NCBI GenBank assembly: GCA_025458035.1
Contig: JALOTH010000006.1
Location: 1 to 40,333 of the forward strand
Source of the DNA: Rhodospirillales bacterium
GTDB lineage: Bacteria > Pseudomonadota > Alphaproteobacteria > Rhodospirillales > Defluviicoccaceae
Reading direction: 5' to 3'
DNA length: 40,333 bases
The translations under genes and the position numbers were made by a program. Each line of letters starts with the position of its first letter. The stretch's first letter is position 1. This document shows positions 11,297-20,711 of the stretch, in pieces. The notes beneath the pieces are model-generated. The model was not told the origin of the DNA, did no database searches, and worked only from the letters and a program-made list of their open reading frames with translations.

Positions 11297-12652
11297 TTAC
11301 GCCAGCTTGCCTTCCTTGACGTACTCGCGGCGGATCGCCTGCAGCAGGTCATGGCGGCCGATCGGGCGGCCACCGCCCTTCAGCGCCTGCAGCGAGGCGA
11401 AGCGGATGGCGTTCATGATGGCGCCGCCGGACAGCACGTGCTCGCGGGCGATCGCGTCCAGGTCAAGCTGCTGATCGAGCCGCGCTTTCACCGAGAAGCC
11501 TTGCCGCCAGAGCTGCAGCCGTTCCTCCGGCCGCGGCATCGGAAAGTAGATGATCGATTCGAAGCGGCGGGCAAAGGCGTCGTCGATGTTCTCCCGCAGG
11601 TTGGATGCAAGGATGGCGATGCCGTCGAACGTCTCGATCCGCTGCAAGAGAAAGGAGATTTCCTGGTTGGCGTAACGGTCGTGCGCGTCCTTGCTTTCGC
11701 TGCGCTTGCCGAATAGCGCGTCCGCCTCATCGAAGAACAGGATCCAGGCCTTGCTTTGCGCCTGGTCGAAGACACGCGCCAGGTTTTTTTCCGTCTCGCC
11801 GATGTACTTGGACACGACCAGCGACAGGTCGATCTTGTAGACATCATGGCCGGTCGACTTGCCGAGCAGGCAGGCGGTCATCGTCTTGCCGGTGCCGGGC
11901 GGGCCGTAAAACAGGCTGCGGTAGCCGGGGCGCAGCTTCGCCGCCATCCCCCAGTCTCCCATCAGCGTCGCGCCATGTTCAATCCACGCCTCGATCTCGG
12001 CGACGTGCTGGCGGGTTGCCGGATGCAGCACGAGGTCGTCCCAGTGGAGCGGCGTTTCGATGTACTGGGCCGGGAAGTGGGCGCCGAAACCGGGCCGGCG
12101 CGCCTCGCCCAAGGTGAACAGGCTGAGGTACTCGTCCGACAGCCGCACCGGCGCCCGCATCAGCGGCTCGTCCGGGTGTGATGGCTGCGGACGCAGGACG
12201 CCCCGCCTCGCGAACAGGTGGCGCGGATCGAACAGGGTCGGCACGCGGAAACGCGCCGCGAGGTCGTTGCCGGCGAGGATGAAGGCGAGGGTCTCGCCGG
12301 TGGGCCAGAAATCGCCGTCGGCGCCGGAGCGGACGCCGCCGAACTCGGTGAAGCGGCGATCGAAGGTCTGGTTGCGGGTGTGGAACACGTCCAGCAATTG
12401 CGGCCGCAGATGCGGGACGAGGGCGAGCACGAGGGTCAGCCGTTCGGCGAAATCCAGGCGATGTTCACAGACAAATGCCGCGTACAGCGATGGTGAACCG
12501 GCGAGATCGGGCGGCATCAGGGTGGCGGGGTCGGCGTCGCCACCTTCGAGGCCGAAGTAGAGCTTCAAGCGCGCGTCGACGACGCGGGCGAACCATTGCA
12601 GTTCGCCCTCCAGATCGTGGGCGTTGGCATCGGCGGCGCCGCGGTTCACCAT
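11297..12652 (-). CDS. eCIS AAA+ ATPase (Afp15/PVC15 type)
   Basis: This 451-residue AAA+ ATPase is thought in Afp/PVC-type systems to help particle assembly or cargo loading in the producing cell. About 200 N-terminal residues have no recognised motif. The AAA module follows with Walker A GPPGTGKT (about 250-257), the pore-loop-like KYIGETEKN, Walker B ILFFDEAD (304-311), sensor and arginine-finger region ASNLRENIDDAFARRFE, and a C-terminal lid. I place the start at ATG 12652, which overlaps the stop of the tape measure gene as ATGGTGA. AGGA lies 6 bases upstream. This indicates translational coupling. An upstream in-frame start at 12706 is less likely. It is the last gene of the eCIS operon, the same relative position as afp15. 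Confidence 0.93.
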   Translation of the reverse strand: MVNRGAADANAHDLEGELQWFARVVDARLKLYFGLEGGDADPATLMPPDLAGSPSLYAAFVCEHRLDFAERLTLVLALVPHLRPQLLDVFHTRNQTFDRRFTEFGGVRSGADGDFWPTGETLAFILAGNDLAARFRVPTLFDPRHLFARRGVLRPQPSHPDEPLMRAPVRLSDEYLSLFTLGEARRPGFGAHFPAQYIETPLHWDDLVLHPATRQHVAEIEAWIEHGATLMGDWGMAAKLRPGYRSLFYGPPGTGKTMTACLLGKSTGHDVYKIDLSLVVSKYIGETEKNLARVFDQAQSKAWILFFDEADALFGKRSESKDAHDRYANQEISFLLQRIETFDGIAILASNLRENIDDAFARRFESIIYFPMPRPEERLQLWRQGFSVKARLDQQLDLDAIAREHVLSGGAIMNAIRFASLQALKGGGRPIGRHDLLQAIRREYVKEGKLA

Positions 12653-14424
12653 TCGATCCTGAGTGGAGCGGGCATCCACGGCAGCCTGATCCATTCCAGC
12701 GTCCACGGCAAACGGTCCAAGACGATGTCACACAACTGCCGTTCGACCCGCAGCAGCCAGGCCCCGTCGCGGGTCGTCAGCGCCCCCTTGCGCAACAGGA
12801 AGGTTCCGCGCAGGCCGTCGATGGAAAGCTCGCCGAGAGCGGTGCCGTGCGCCAGAACGGCGGTGAGCATCCGCTGCGTTTCGGCGGCCTCCGCCGCCGT
12901 CACCGATCCCGTCCATTCGTGGATGGCATCGAGGTCGATGCCGCACAGCACCTTGTTGAGGGCGAGCCAGTACTCGGGCGGCGTCGCTTCGCCGGTGGCG
13001 GCGTGATGCAGCAGGCCGGCGGCGCGGTGCGGGGCGGCGGCGTCGATGAACGTGCCGTCCTCGCCGGCGAGGCCGAGTTGGGCAAAGAAATCGCGGATGA
13101 ACGGCCAGATGAGGACGAGGCCGGCGTTCTCGACGAAGGTGGCGTCGGACACGTCAAACTCGGTAGGCATCGGGGACACTGGCGGCGGCAGCGTGCGGGC
13201 AGGATCATCCGCGGCCGCTTCCGGCGGCGCCGCCAGCAGCCGGCGCACCGCCTCGGCGGTGACGGTGCCATGGCGGAGGAAGGGCGCAACCAGGGCGCGG
13301 ATCACCGCCTTCGCCCCGTCCGCTGGCGTGCCGCCGTCCGCCACCCGCCGTGTCAACGCATCACGGGCGGAAAGGACGTGCGGCCGGTCGGCGGCGGGCA
13401 GGGCCGGGACGAGGGGGGACAGCGCCGCCAGCAGCCGCGAGATCGCGGCGGCATCCCATGGCGATTCGTCGAGAACGGCCGCGAGCTGCGCATCGACGAT
13501 GGCAGGGCCGCGGTCGGCGGCGGCCGGGGCGCTGCGATCGCTGGTGGCCGGCAGGCGCGCCGCCAGCGCCGACAGGGCGCTGTCAAGCGGCGGCGATGCG
13601 GAGGTGGTGGCGGCCGGACCGGGTGCGCCGTCGGTCAAGGCCTTGACGAGCGTGTTCAGGCTGGTCGCCAGGACGCCGGTCAGGCCGGCGAGGATCGAAC
13701 CGAGAGAATCGGCGGGCGTGATCGTCGGCGCCGCCGTACCGGCGCTGCGCAGGGCTTGCCGCCAGACGGCGGCCCGCAGCGCGTCCCGATCCAGCTGGCG
13801 GTCCGACTGACGCTGATCGAGGCGCGCGAGGAGCGGGCGGGGCAGCGCGGCGACGGTGGGCGCCAGCACCGCCGTCAGCGCCTCGAGGCGGGCGTCATCG
13901 AGAACGCGGATGAGCCGGTTCAGCGCGCTCAGGGATCGGAAATCGCCGGCAAAACCGCGAACGACGGCGGCCAGCGCGGCGGGCGCGGCGCGCATCGCCT
14001 CGTCGAACGCGTCGATCACCGGCGTGCCCGCCCGCACCTCGCTCCACCACGGCAGTCGTCCCGTCTGCAGGAAGTGGCCGATCAGCGCCACCGCCGGCAC
14101 ACCGGCCGGCGCCGCGGCGACGGCATCGCGGCGCCGCTCCACCGGGATCGCCGCGCGCAAGCTGGCGCGCAGCCGCTCTTCGATCCGCGTCGGCAGCTCG
14201 TCGCGCAGGCGTTGCGAGCTCAGGATGCCGAGGTCCAGTTCCAGCCGCTCGATCCGGTCATGGTGCTCCGGATCGGCGACCGCATCGAGACAGCGGGCGA
14301 GCAGCGGCGCGATGTCGGCGGCGATGAGGCCGCGGATGGTGTCCTGCAGATGCGGCGCGGCACCCACATCGCGGCAGCGCACCTCGAAGGTCAGCCGGCG
14401 GATGGCGTGGCGGGCCGCCGTCAT
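12646..14424 (-). CDS. eCIS tape measure protein (Afp14 type)
   Basis: This protein of about 592 residues is expected to set tube length and sit inside the tube during assembly. Its C-terminus is the diagnostic part: LSIDGLRGTFLLRKGAL, then WLLRVERQLCDIVLDRLPW and IRLPWM. This matches the contractile injection system tape measure family found just before the AAA ATPase in Afp-like clusters. The N-terminus (IRRLTFEVRC, RIERLELDLGIL) also fits the family. The middle is Ala-rich and helical. I prefer ATG 14424 over the TTG at 14430. It begins 10 bases after the preceding gene ends and overlaps the ATPase start by 7 bases. Confidence 0.9.
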   Translation of the reverse strand: MTAARHAIRRLTFEVRCRDVGAAPHLQDTIRGLIAADIAPLLARCLDAVADPEHHDRIERLELDLGILSSQRLRDELPTRIEERLRASLRAAIPVERRRDAVAAAPAGVPAVALIGHFLQTGRLPWWSEVRAGTPVIDAFDEAMRAAPAALAAVVRGFAGDFRSLSALNRLIRVLDDARLEALTAVLAPTVAALPRPLLARLDQRQSDRQLDRDALRAAVWRQALRSAGTAAPTITPADSLGSILAGLTGVLATSLNTLVKALTDGAPGPAATTSASPPLDSALSALAARLPATSDRSAPAAADRGPAIVDAQLAAVLDESPWDAAAISRLLAALSPLVPALPAADRPHVLSARDALTRRVADGGTPADGAKAVIRALVAPFLRHGTVTAEAVRRLLAAPPEAAADDPARTLPPPVSPMPTEFDVSDATFVENAGLVLIWPFIRDFFAQLGLAGEDGTFIDAAAPHRAAGLLHHAATGEATPPEYWLALNKVLCGIDLDAIHEWTGSVTAAEAAETQRMLTAVLAHGTALGELSIDGLRGTFLLRKGALTTRDGAWLLRVERQLCDIVLDRLPWTLEWIRLPWMPAPLRIEW

Positions 14425-14434
14425 CGCCAACCGC

Positions 14435-16519
14435 TCAGCCGTCGACGACGATCACGGTCACCGTCACCGGTGACGCGAGGATGATCGAGGCGGCGGGGAC
14501 GGCCGTCTTGGTGGCTCGGATCGTGAACGTGGTGTCCGCGGCGATCGGTCCGGTGGGCAGGGTGATGGATCGGCCGCTGCCGGCGATCGGCTCACCGACC
14601 TTGGTGTCGCCCGTCAGCAACTGATAGTCGACGCCGCGCTCGCTGCGTTCGACGACGATGGCGGTCTCGCCATCCTTCGCCACCGCCGCGTTGACCGCGC
14701 GGACGGTGAGGGCGGGGTTGGGGCGGACGGTCACCGCCAAGGTAACCCGCCGCTCGATGGCGGTGGCCCCGGTATCGCGGACGCTGGCGACCACCAGCAC
14801 GGCGTCCTGTTGCAGCCGGCCGGATCGCAGGACGAGCTCGGCACCGTTGCCGGCGGCGGCGGGCACGACGGTCTTGTTGCCGATGATCAGGGCATAGGTT
14901 TCATCGGCGCGGCTGTCGCTGATGATGGCCCTGGCTTCGGTGCCATGATCGATGATGGCGGCGTCGAGGCGGACCTTCGGTGCCGCGAGGATTTCGGCCT
15001 CGGTGGTGAGGCTGGCGCCGACGCGGGTTTGTGCCTTGATCGCGGCAAAGCCAAGCCGCGAGCCGACGGCGAGGGGATCGCCAACGATGATCGGCACCGC
15101 CGGCGGCGTTTCCGCCGGCGGTCCGGTGACGGCCTCCGCCGCCGGATCGGTGGCGATGACGAAATCCACCCCCAGCTTCAATTGTCCGACGCCCTTGTTC
15201 AGGCGGGCGTCCGTTTCATCGCGCTTGTGCTGATAGGCGGGGAGCGGGAAGGGCTGGCTGCGGGCGGGAAGCAGTTGCGGGGCATAGAAGACGCCCGGCT
15301 GTCCCCCATCGATGCCCAGCGCTCCCGTCGTCCGATCGCCTTCGATGACGGCGAGAAGGCGCAGGCGCGGTTTCGGATTCGGCTGCACCAGCACGGCGGC
15401 GGTGGCGCTCAGCCACACCGCCGACGGCACCGCCTCGCCGTCGGCCACTGCGTGCCGCTTGCTGGCGCGCACCAGCACCAGGCTGTCGTCGGTGGCCGCC
15501 GGCAGGGTCATCGCCAGATCACCGCCGGTCCCCGCCTGCGCGTCGGCGAGCGGCTTCCAGCCCGCAAGGTCGGAGCCGTCCTCGGGCCGTTCCGGCGCCG
15601 CGATGATCACATCGTCCTCGCCGTCGACGCGTACCCGCAGCGTTCCCGGGGTGCCGGCCGGCGTGCCGTGCCGAAACTCGTGATCGAAGATGCGGCGGGC
15701 GAAGGCCTGATAGTGAGCCGACGCTTGCGTGGCCGGGATGCGGACGGTGGCATCGCCCTGGAACGGGACGATCGGCGCCGGCGACACGGCGAGGGCGAGG
15801 CCCGGGTTGGCAGCGACGCCGAGCGGCAGCCGGACTTTCAGGATGTTGGTCTGTGGCGGGCGGGCGTCCGCCGCGTCGAAGATCTTGATGGCGCGGATGG
15901 CGATCACCGTATCTTCGGTCATCGGCCGGCTGCGCAGCACGATCGTCGCCCCGGTGCCGCGCACGGTGGCCTGGTTTTCGGAAAGGATCACGTCGTTGGC
16001 CGCCTGGGGCATGCTTTCGGGATTGGCCGGCTCGCCGTTGGGGAAGTGCACGAGGCGATAGTCGACGCCCTCCTGGCTGCTCGCGATCTCCACCTCGACG
16101 GCGGCGCCGAAGGCAACGATCGGCGGCTGCGGCACCGGCGGTCGGAAGGCGGCGGCGAGGCCGATGTCGAGACCGACCTTGACCGTCGCGGTTTCGAACA
16201 GATCGGCGGTGCGGCCGGTTGGCTTGCGCGCGCGCACCGTGAAGGTGATGTCCTCGACGATGCGCGGGCTCGCCAGCAGCAGCGTATCGCCATCGCTGAC
16301 CAGCGCCGTGCCGACGCTCTCGCCCTGCTTGGTCCGCAAACCGTACTCGACGCCTCTCTGGGTGGTTTCGATCGGGATCGTCGCCGTGGCGCCGAAGGAA
16401 ACGGTCAGCCGTTCGTCGCGGACCGGCAGATCGCGCAAGGGGTAGGTTTCGCCGAACCCCAGCAGATCGATGATCCGGTCCCGTGCATCGCGAAACTGCC
16501 GGCTGCGGGGCGTCGTCAT
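14435..16519 (-). CDS. Beta-repeat protein in the Afp13 (fibre) position
   Basis: This 694-residue protein is built of about five or six degenerate repeats of roughly 90-110 residues. Each repeat runs: a strand such as VxFGAxxxIxIxxxQxGVDYxL, a linker with G-x-P, a hydrophobic strand (TLLLASP, TIVLRSRP, SITLPTGP), and a closing strand ED-T-x-F-x-IRAxK. Clear copies start near residues 40, 135, 235 and 620. The pattern suggests a string of beta-sandwich domains like a fibre or surface decoration. It sits between the Afp12-type baseplate gene (4-base overlap, ATGA) and the tape measure gene, exactly where afp13 encodes the tail fibre. The sequence itself is not adenovirus-like, so a receptor-binding role is positional inference. 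I do not recognise a named domain. Confidence 0.7.
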   Translation of the reverse strand: MTTPRSRQFRDARDRIIDLLGFGETYPLRDLPVRDERLTVSFGATATIPIETTQRGVEYGLRTKQGESVGTALVSDGDTLLLASPRIVEDITFTVRARKPTGRTADLFETATVKVGLDIGLAAAFRPPVPQPPIVAFGAAVEVEIASSQEGVDYRLVHFPNGEPANPESMPQAANDVILSENQATVRGTGATIVLRSRPMTEDTVIAIRAIKIFDAADARPPQTNILKVRLPLGVAANPGLALAVSPAPIVPFQGDATVRIPATQASAHYQAFARRIFDHEFRHGTPAGTPGTLRVRVDGEDDVIIAAPERPEDGSDLAGWKPLADAQAGTGGDLAMTLPAATDDSLVLVRASKRHAVADGEAVPSAVWLSATAAVLVQPNPKPRLRLLAVIEGDRTTGALGIDGGQPGVFYAPQLLPARSQPFPLPAYQHKRDETDARLNKGVGQLKLGVDFVIATDPAAEAVTGPPAETPPAVPIIVGDPLAVGSRLGFAAIKAQTRVGASLTTEAEILAAPKVRLDAAIIDHGTEARAIISDSRADETYALIIGNKTVVPAAAGNGAELVLRSGRLQQDAVLVVASVRDTGATAIERRVTLAVTVRPNPALTVRAVNAAVAKDGETAIVVERSERGVDYQLLTGDTKVGEPIAGSGRSITLPTGPIAADTTFTIRATKTAVPAASIILASPVTVTVIVVDG

Positions 16520-18618
16520 GGCGTGCTATCCGCTTCGAGTCCCAAGGTATCGCCGAGGGCGTAGCGCCGCAGCATCGCCAGCCAGTCGCCGTAGGCGGCG
16601 GCGAAGGTGGCCAGTTCCGCCTCGCCGAGCCAGTGGATGTAGGGGACCAGGTGGGCCGGCGTTTCCTCGCGGACGAGACGCTCGATCAGCGGCGCCAGCG
16701 GCTTCAGCCGATCGGGGAAGACGAAGCTGAGTTGCAGCGAAAACGGATCGCGGCTTTCGGCGGCGGCGAGAAACGGCAGATTCTGCACGGCATCAGCGCC
16801 GATGGCGCGCAGCAGGATATGCTCAACGATGAAAAAGCGGCCATCGTCGCCCTCGGGCAGCGCCAGCTTCAGGCGCAGCCGTTCCGCCAGCGGCGGCACG
16901 GTGTCCGGACCTTCCGAGGCGAGATAGTTGACGCCGCTGCCGCGCCCACCGCCGAGCCACGGCAAGCGCCTCAGGAACGCCCGCTTGGCGGCGAGCAGCG
17001 GCGCCATGCCGCCCGCACCGGCGGCGGCGGCGGCGGTGACCAGGGGGTCGTCGGTCATCTCCTCGGCAAAGCGGGCGAGCAGGTGGTTGAGGAACCGGTT
17101 GCGGCGGAGGGCGGCGCTTGGCGAACCCGGCGGCTCGATCATCGCCTGCAATTCGCTGGCGTCGAAGCCGGCGGCAAACAGCGGCGCCAGCGCCGGCACC
17201 GTCGAGACCTCGTCCGCCGCGTTGGCGATCGGCTGCGAGAAATAGCTTTGGGTGCCGTCGGCGTCGAACGACAGCAGATCGCCGACGTGCGCAAGCTGTG
17301 CCAAGGTATTGGCAAGCATCTGATCGAAAAAGGCGAGGTAGCCGCGCAGCTGGTTGGCGGCGGCGAGGCGCGCCGGCGGCGTCGACGGTGGCAGCGCGCC
17401 ACGGCCGATGCCGTAGGCGAGTGGGAATTCGGCTTCCAGCGGAACGTGGGTGGCGACATCGCGGCCGGTGCCGGCCGGCACCGGCGCGTCCCGTTGATCG
17501 CGCGCCAGCGGCTTGTACAGGCGGGCCGAGCGCAGCCGGTCGCCGAACGCCGCGGCAACGCGCTTACGCGCCGCTTCGTCGATGGTCAGCGCCAGCGGTC
17601 CCTTGAACATGTCGATGCGACTATCGTCGGGGCTGAACTTCGGCGTCGTGTTGGGATCGTCAAGCGTCAGCGTCCACGGCTCGCCGCTGCCCAGTCCCGG
17701 CTTGCCGAGCCGCAGCCGGCGGACCGCCCGCACGCCGCTGATACCGGTGATCTCGCGGACGAGATCCGAGACGTAGAGCGCACGGCGGCGGCGCGCGGCG
17801 TTCAGCGCCGCCTCATCGACAAATCCGCGATCGAGCGCCGGACCGTCGAAGGCGTCGTCGATGGCGACGCCGCGGGCCAGCAGGTCGGTGAGGGTCAGGA
17901 ACGGGATGGCCGGAGAAATGTAGGTGGCGATCCGCTCATAGATGTCGACGAGAACATGCTCGGCGTTTTCCAGCTCGCCGATCTCGACGCTGGCATAGAC
18001 GGCGATCGGCTGGGTATCGAGGACGCGAATGTCATCGAAATCCTCGCAGAGGTTGCGGTGGGCGTGCAGACGTCTCGCCACGGCGCGGCGCAACGTCGGC
18101 CCATCGATGTCCTCGAGATCCGATTTTTCGATGAGCACGCGATACAGGCCGCGCAGGACCACGCTCTCGGCGCTCTCGGACGGGGCGGTGGCGGTGGCCG
18201 TCGCACCATCGACGGACAGCTCCTTGGCCCCGTCATCGAACCGCAGGCGCACGCTCGGCAGTTCCGCCGGCTCGACCCAGGCGTTCTTGACGCCCTGGAC
18301 ATCGATGGCGACGCGGCGAAGGTCGGCGATGGTGACCGCGCGCCCGCTGAGCACCTCGCCGGCACTGAACAGATTGGCGCGGGCATCGGCGCCGCCGTTG
18401 GCGAGCAGGTCCGGCACCGGGTGAAAGATCCGGTAGCCGATGTCGGTCAGCGCGTAGCACAGCGTTTCGAGGATGGTGATGCCGGGGTCGTGGCTGTTGA
18501 AGTCCGTCCACTGGCCGTCGGACATCCGCTCCAACTGGCGCAGGCCCTCGCGCACCAGGCCGTCGTAATCGAGGATCGGATGCTCCGGCGGCCCGTCGGC
18601 AAGGGTGATCGGGTCCAT
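16516..18618 (-). CDS. eCIS baseplate protein, Afp12 type (baseplate J-like)
   Basis: This 700-residue protein starts DGLVREGLRQLERMSDGQW, followed by TDFNSHDPGITILETLCYAL and TDIGYR. This signature belongs to the Afp12-family baseplate proteins of contractile injection systems. They are thought to form the outer baseplate wedge with the Afp11 type. Later parts include HILLRAIG and the C-terminal THLVPYIHWL-like segment (AHLVPYIHWLGEAELATF). The ATG at 18618 overlaps the TGA of the preceding small gene by one base (TGATG), and GAGGTGG lies just upstream. The stop overlaps the next start as ATGA. This tight packing supports translational coupling. Confidence 0.9.
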   Translation of the reverse strand: MDPITLADGPPEHPILDYDGLVREGLRQLERMSDGQWTDFNSHDPGITILETLCYALTDIGYRIFHPVPDLLANGGADARANLFSAGEVLSGRAVTIADLRRVAIDVQGVKNAWVEPAELPSVRLRFDDGAKELSVDGATATATAPSESAESVVLRGLYRVLIEKSDLEDIDGPTLRRAVARRLHAHRNLCEDFDDIRVLDTQPIAVYASVEIGELENAEHVLVDIYERIATYISPAIPFLTLTDLLARGVAIDDAFDGPALDRGFVDEAALNAARRRRALYVSDLVREITGISGVRAVRRLRLGKPGLGSGEPWTLTLDDPNTTPKFSPDDSRIDMFKGPLALTIDEAARKRVAAAFGDRLRSARLYKPLARDQRDAPVPAGTGRDVATHVPLEAEFPLAYGIGRGALPPSTPPARLAAANQLRGYLAFFDQMLANTLAQLAHVGDLLSFDADGTQSYFSQPIANAADEVSTVPALAPLFAAGFDASELQAMIEPPGSPSAALRRNRFLNHLLARFAEEMTDDPLVTAAAAAGAGGMAPLLAAKRAFLRRLPWLGGGRGSGVNYLASEGPDTVPPLAERLRLKLALPEGDDGRFFIVEHILLRAIGADAVQNLPFLAAAESRDPFSLQLSFVFPDRLKPLAPLIERLVREETPAHLVPYIHWLGEAELATFAAAYGDWLAMLRRYALGDTLGLEADSTP

Positions 18619-18818
18619 CACGCCACCTCGGTGTCGCCGCCGGCGGCCGCGCCGTTGCCTTTCGCCAGTTCCTCCTCCAGCACCTGGATGGCGCCGGAGA
18701 TCCGCAGCAGCATCTGCCGCAACTGCGCCGCCTCGCCCTCGATCTGGCCGAGCCGTTCCTCGCCCCGCTGGAACTCCGTTTTCAGGGCGCTAAGCCGATC
18801 TTGCAGCTGCTGTCGCAT
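18618..18818 (-). CDS. Small coiled-coil protein of the eCIS operon
   Basis: This 66-residue protein starts at ATG 18818 behind GAGGGG. It is highly charged and helical (MRQQLQDRLSALKTEF..., GEERLGQIEGEAAQL..., ISGAIQVLEEELAKG) with heptad-like spacing of Leu and Ile, so a coiled coil is likely. The tail is Gly/Ala-rich. It lies 13 bases after the fibre gene and overlaps the Afp12-type gene by one base. I do not recognise a family. A clip, chaperone or fibre-linking role would fit the position, but there is no direct evidence. Confidence 0.75.
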   Translation of the reverse strand: MRQQLQDRLSALKTEFQRGEERLGQIEGEAAQLRQMLLRISGAIQVLEEELAKGNGAAAGGDTEVA

Positions 18819-18831
18819 GGCGCGCCGCCCC

Positions 18832-20637
18832 TCAGTAGGTGTTGACCAGAACCAGCACGCTGCCCTTGCCCGAGGCAAGCGACGTCAGCGCCTTGCCGAT
18901 GATCGCACCCGGACAGGCGGCGGGATCGGCGGCGCGCTGCGCGTGGCCGGGCGTCGCGCTGGTGGTCAGCAGGTCGCCGGAGCGGATCGGCAGCACATCG
19001 GCGTCAACGAAGCACGGCACGCGCCCGCACAGCGCCACCGGCACCTCCGCGTCGTCGATGCCAAGGATGAACGCGGCCTCGCCGGAGACGATGCCGACGG
19101 CGCGCGGGTCGGCGGCGGCGGAGCAGCGCCGGATCGCGTGCGCATCCTCGTCGAAGACGACGACGGCGCCGGGCTCGAGGCTTTCGGTGGTCGGGAACCG
19201 CTCGGCGACATCCATGCCGCGGCTTTGAAAGCCCTGCTTGATCAGCACGGTGCCGGCGGCGTCGAGCCACAGGTTGGGCTCGCCACGGATCCCGTCGTTG
19301 CCATAGGTGGCGGTGGGAACACCAAGCTTGATCGTATGACTGCGCTGCACGATCAGCCCGCCGTGGACCGTTAGCTCGTCCCACAGCTTGACGACCCGCT
19401 TGCCCGGCGTCTGGCGGCCGAGGATCATCAGAGCGCCATAGTCGGCGGCATTCTCGATGGCGGCGTGGCCGGATGCATTGCCGATGCCGGTGTGATTGTG
19501 GTTCGTCTGCGTAAAGTAGATATCGGAGCCACCGACGCGTAGAGCCCCTTGAGTTATTGTAAAGTCGCCATTGTTGGCGAGGGTCATCATCTCGGAATTG
19601 CCGATGCGAAAGCGGATGTCGGCAGGGGAATTCAGATACGTGCGGCCGGTGTTGGTTTCCTGCAGCAGCGCGTAGTTGCCGGCATTGCTGTGATCCAGCG
19701 AGTTGTTGCCGAAGAACGCATAGCTGTTCGGGTTCGCCGGCCACGATCCGGTGACCAGCCGGCCCGAGCGGATCATGCCGGTGACCGTGAGTTCGCCGGC
19801 GGCGGTCACCGTCAGCCGATCGCCGCCCGCCGACCATAGGCGCGCGACATTCGCCGACGCGTACAGCACCCACCGCTCGCCATCGGCGCCATTGTCGACG
19901 AATGTCGTGGTCTGGCGATTGCCGAAGGAAAAGCCGCTCCCGGACCCGCCGCTGTGGATCTCGCTGCCTTCCACATGGACCGAGCGCTGCGGTGCGCCGG
20001 TGCCGATGCCGAGCCGGCCGTCGCCGGTGAGCAGCATCCGATCGGTGTTGGCGATGCGAAAGCGGATATCCACCGGCGAATTGAGAAAGGTACGGCCAGC
20101 ATCGGCGCCTGCCGCTCCCTGCAACAAGGCGTAGTTGACCGGCGCGTTCTGGTTGAGGGTGTTGGCCCCGACGAACACATAATTGGCCTGGTTGTTCGGC
20201 CACGGACCGATCGTGAGCGTGCTGGCCTTGACGCGGCCGGCGACGTCGAGCCGTTCCGCCGGCGCCGTCGTGCCGATGCCGACGTTGCCGGTGGCGGCAT
20301 CGACGCACAGGCGCGAATTGCCGGCGGCGTCACCGATGCTCAGTCCGAGCCGGCCGGTGTTGGGGTCGTTGATGTTGGCGCGGGGCCGCAACAGCAGCGT
20401 GAACGCCGGGTCGGCGTCGGCGAACGTGCTGTAGAAGTTGATCGCCTTCTTGAAGCTGGCGGCATCACCGGCGGCCTCGATGCTCAGCGGATCGCCGGCC
20501 GCCTTGACGAGACCGTCGTCGCGCTGATTGAGGCCGCTGTCGATGAACTGGGCAAACTGAGCTTCCGTCGGAATCGCGTTCTTGACGAAGTAACTCTTCA
20601 GGGCCGCCCGCGATTTTTTCCCCTCATCGATATTCAT
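18832..20637 (-). CDS. Tail-fibre-like protein with internal duplication
   Basis: In this 601-residue protein the N-terminus (MNIDEGKKSRAALKSYFV...QFAQFIDSGLNQRDDGLVKA) looks like a baseplate-attachment head. The central part has phage-fibre-like motifs GNVGIGTTAPAERLDVAGRV and RLGIGTGAPQRSVHVEG. Two similar blocks (about residues 139-205 and 290-350) each contain W-P-x-N-x-x-x-Y, NYALLQ, GRT-[FY]-LNSP and DIRFRI. The C-terminal 150 residues (MDVAERFPTTE, LEPGAVVVFD, DPRAVGIVSG) resemble the terminal trimer or auto-processing domains of phage fibres. It lies 13 bases before the small coiled-coil gene. The likely role is receptor contact by the particle. Assignment as fibre rests on motif resemblance and position. 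Confidence 0.75.
   Translation of the reverse strand: MNIDEGKKSRAALKSYFVKNAIPTEAQFAQFIDSGLNQRDDGLVKAAGDPLSIEAAGDAASFKKAINFYSTFADADPAFTLLLRPRANINDPNTGRLGLSIGDAAGNSRLCVDAATGNVGIGTTAPAERLDVAGRVKASTLTIGPWPNNQANYVFVGANTLNQNAPVNYALLQGAAGADAGRTFLNSPVDIRFRIANTDRMLLTGDGRLGIGTGAPQRSVHVEGSEIHSGGSGSGFSFGNRQTTTFVDNGADGERWVLYASANVARLWSAGGDRLTVTAAGELTVTGMIRSGRLVTGSWPANPNSYAFFGNNSLDHSNAGNYALLQETNTGRTYLNSPADIRFRIGNSEMMTLANNGDFTITQGALRVGGSDIYFTQTNHNHTGIGNASGHAAIENAADYGALMILGRQTPGKRVVKLWDELTVHGGLIVQRSHTIKLGVPTATYGNDGIRGEPNLWLDAAGTVLIKQGFQSRGMDVAERFPTTESLEPGAVVVFDEDAHAIRRCSAAADPRAVGIVSGEAAFILGIDDAEVPVALCGRVPCFVDADVLPIRSGDLLTTSATPGHAQRAADPAACPGAIIGKALTSLASGKGSVLVLVNTY
19580..20220 (-). repeat. Internal duplication within the fibre gene
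   Basis: Two segments (about 19580-19760 and 20030-20220) are similar at both protein and DNA level. For example, GATGCGAAAGCGGAT occurs near 19602 and 20052, and both copies encode NYALLQ, LNSP and DIRFRI. The copies differ at scattered sites, so this is an old duplication of a fibre segment of about 65 residues. Confidence 0.7.
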
Positions 20638-20711
20638 CTGATGTACCCTCAGAAAAAGTTGACATTCAGCCGGCCGTCATCACGCACTGTTCGCTATCGA
20701 AAGAAAATTTA
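20638..20711. other. AT-richer gap between baseplate and fibre genes
   Basis: The 74-base gap and the last part of the upstream baseplate gene are visibly richer in A and T than the surrounding operon. No hairpin terminator or clear promoter is seen. It could be a recombination junction where fibre modules are exchanged. Confidence 0.35.
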
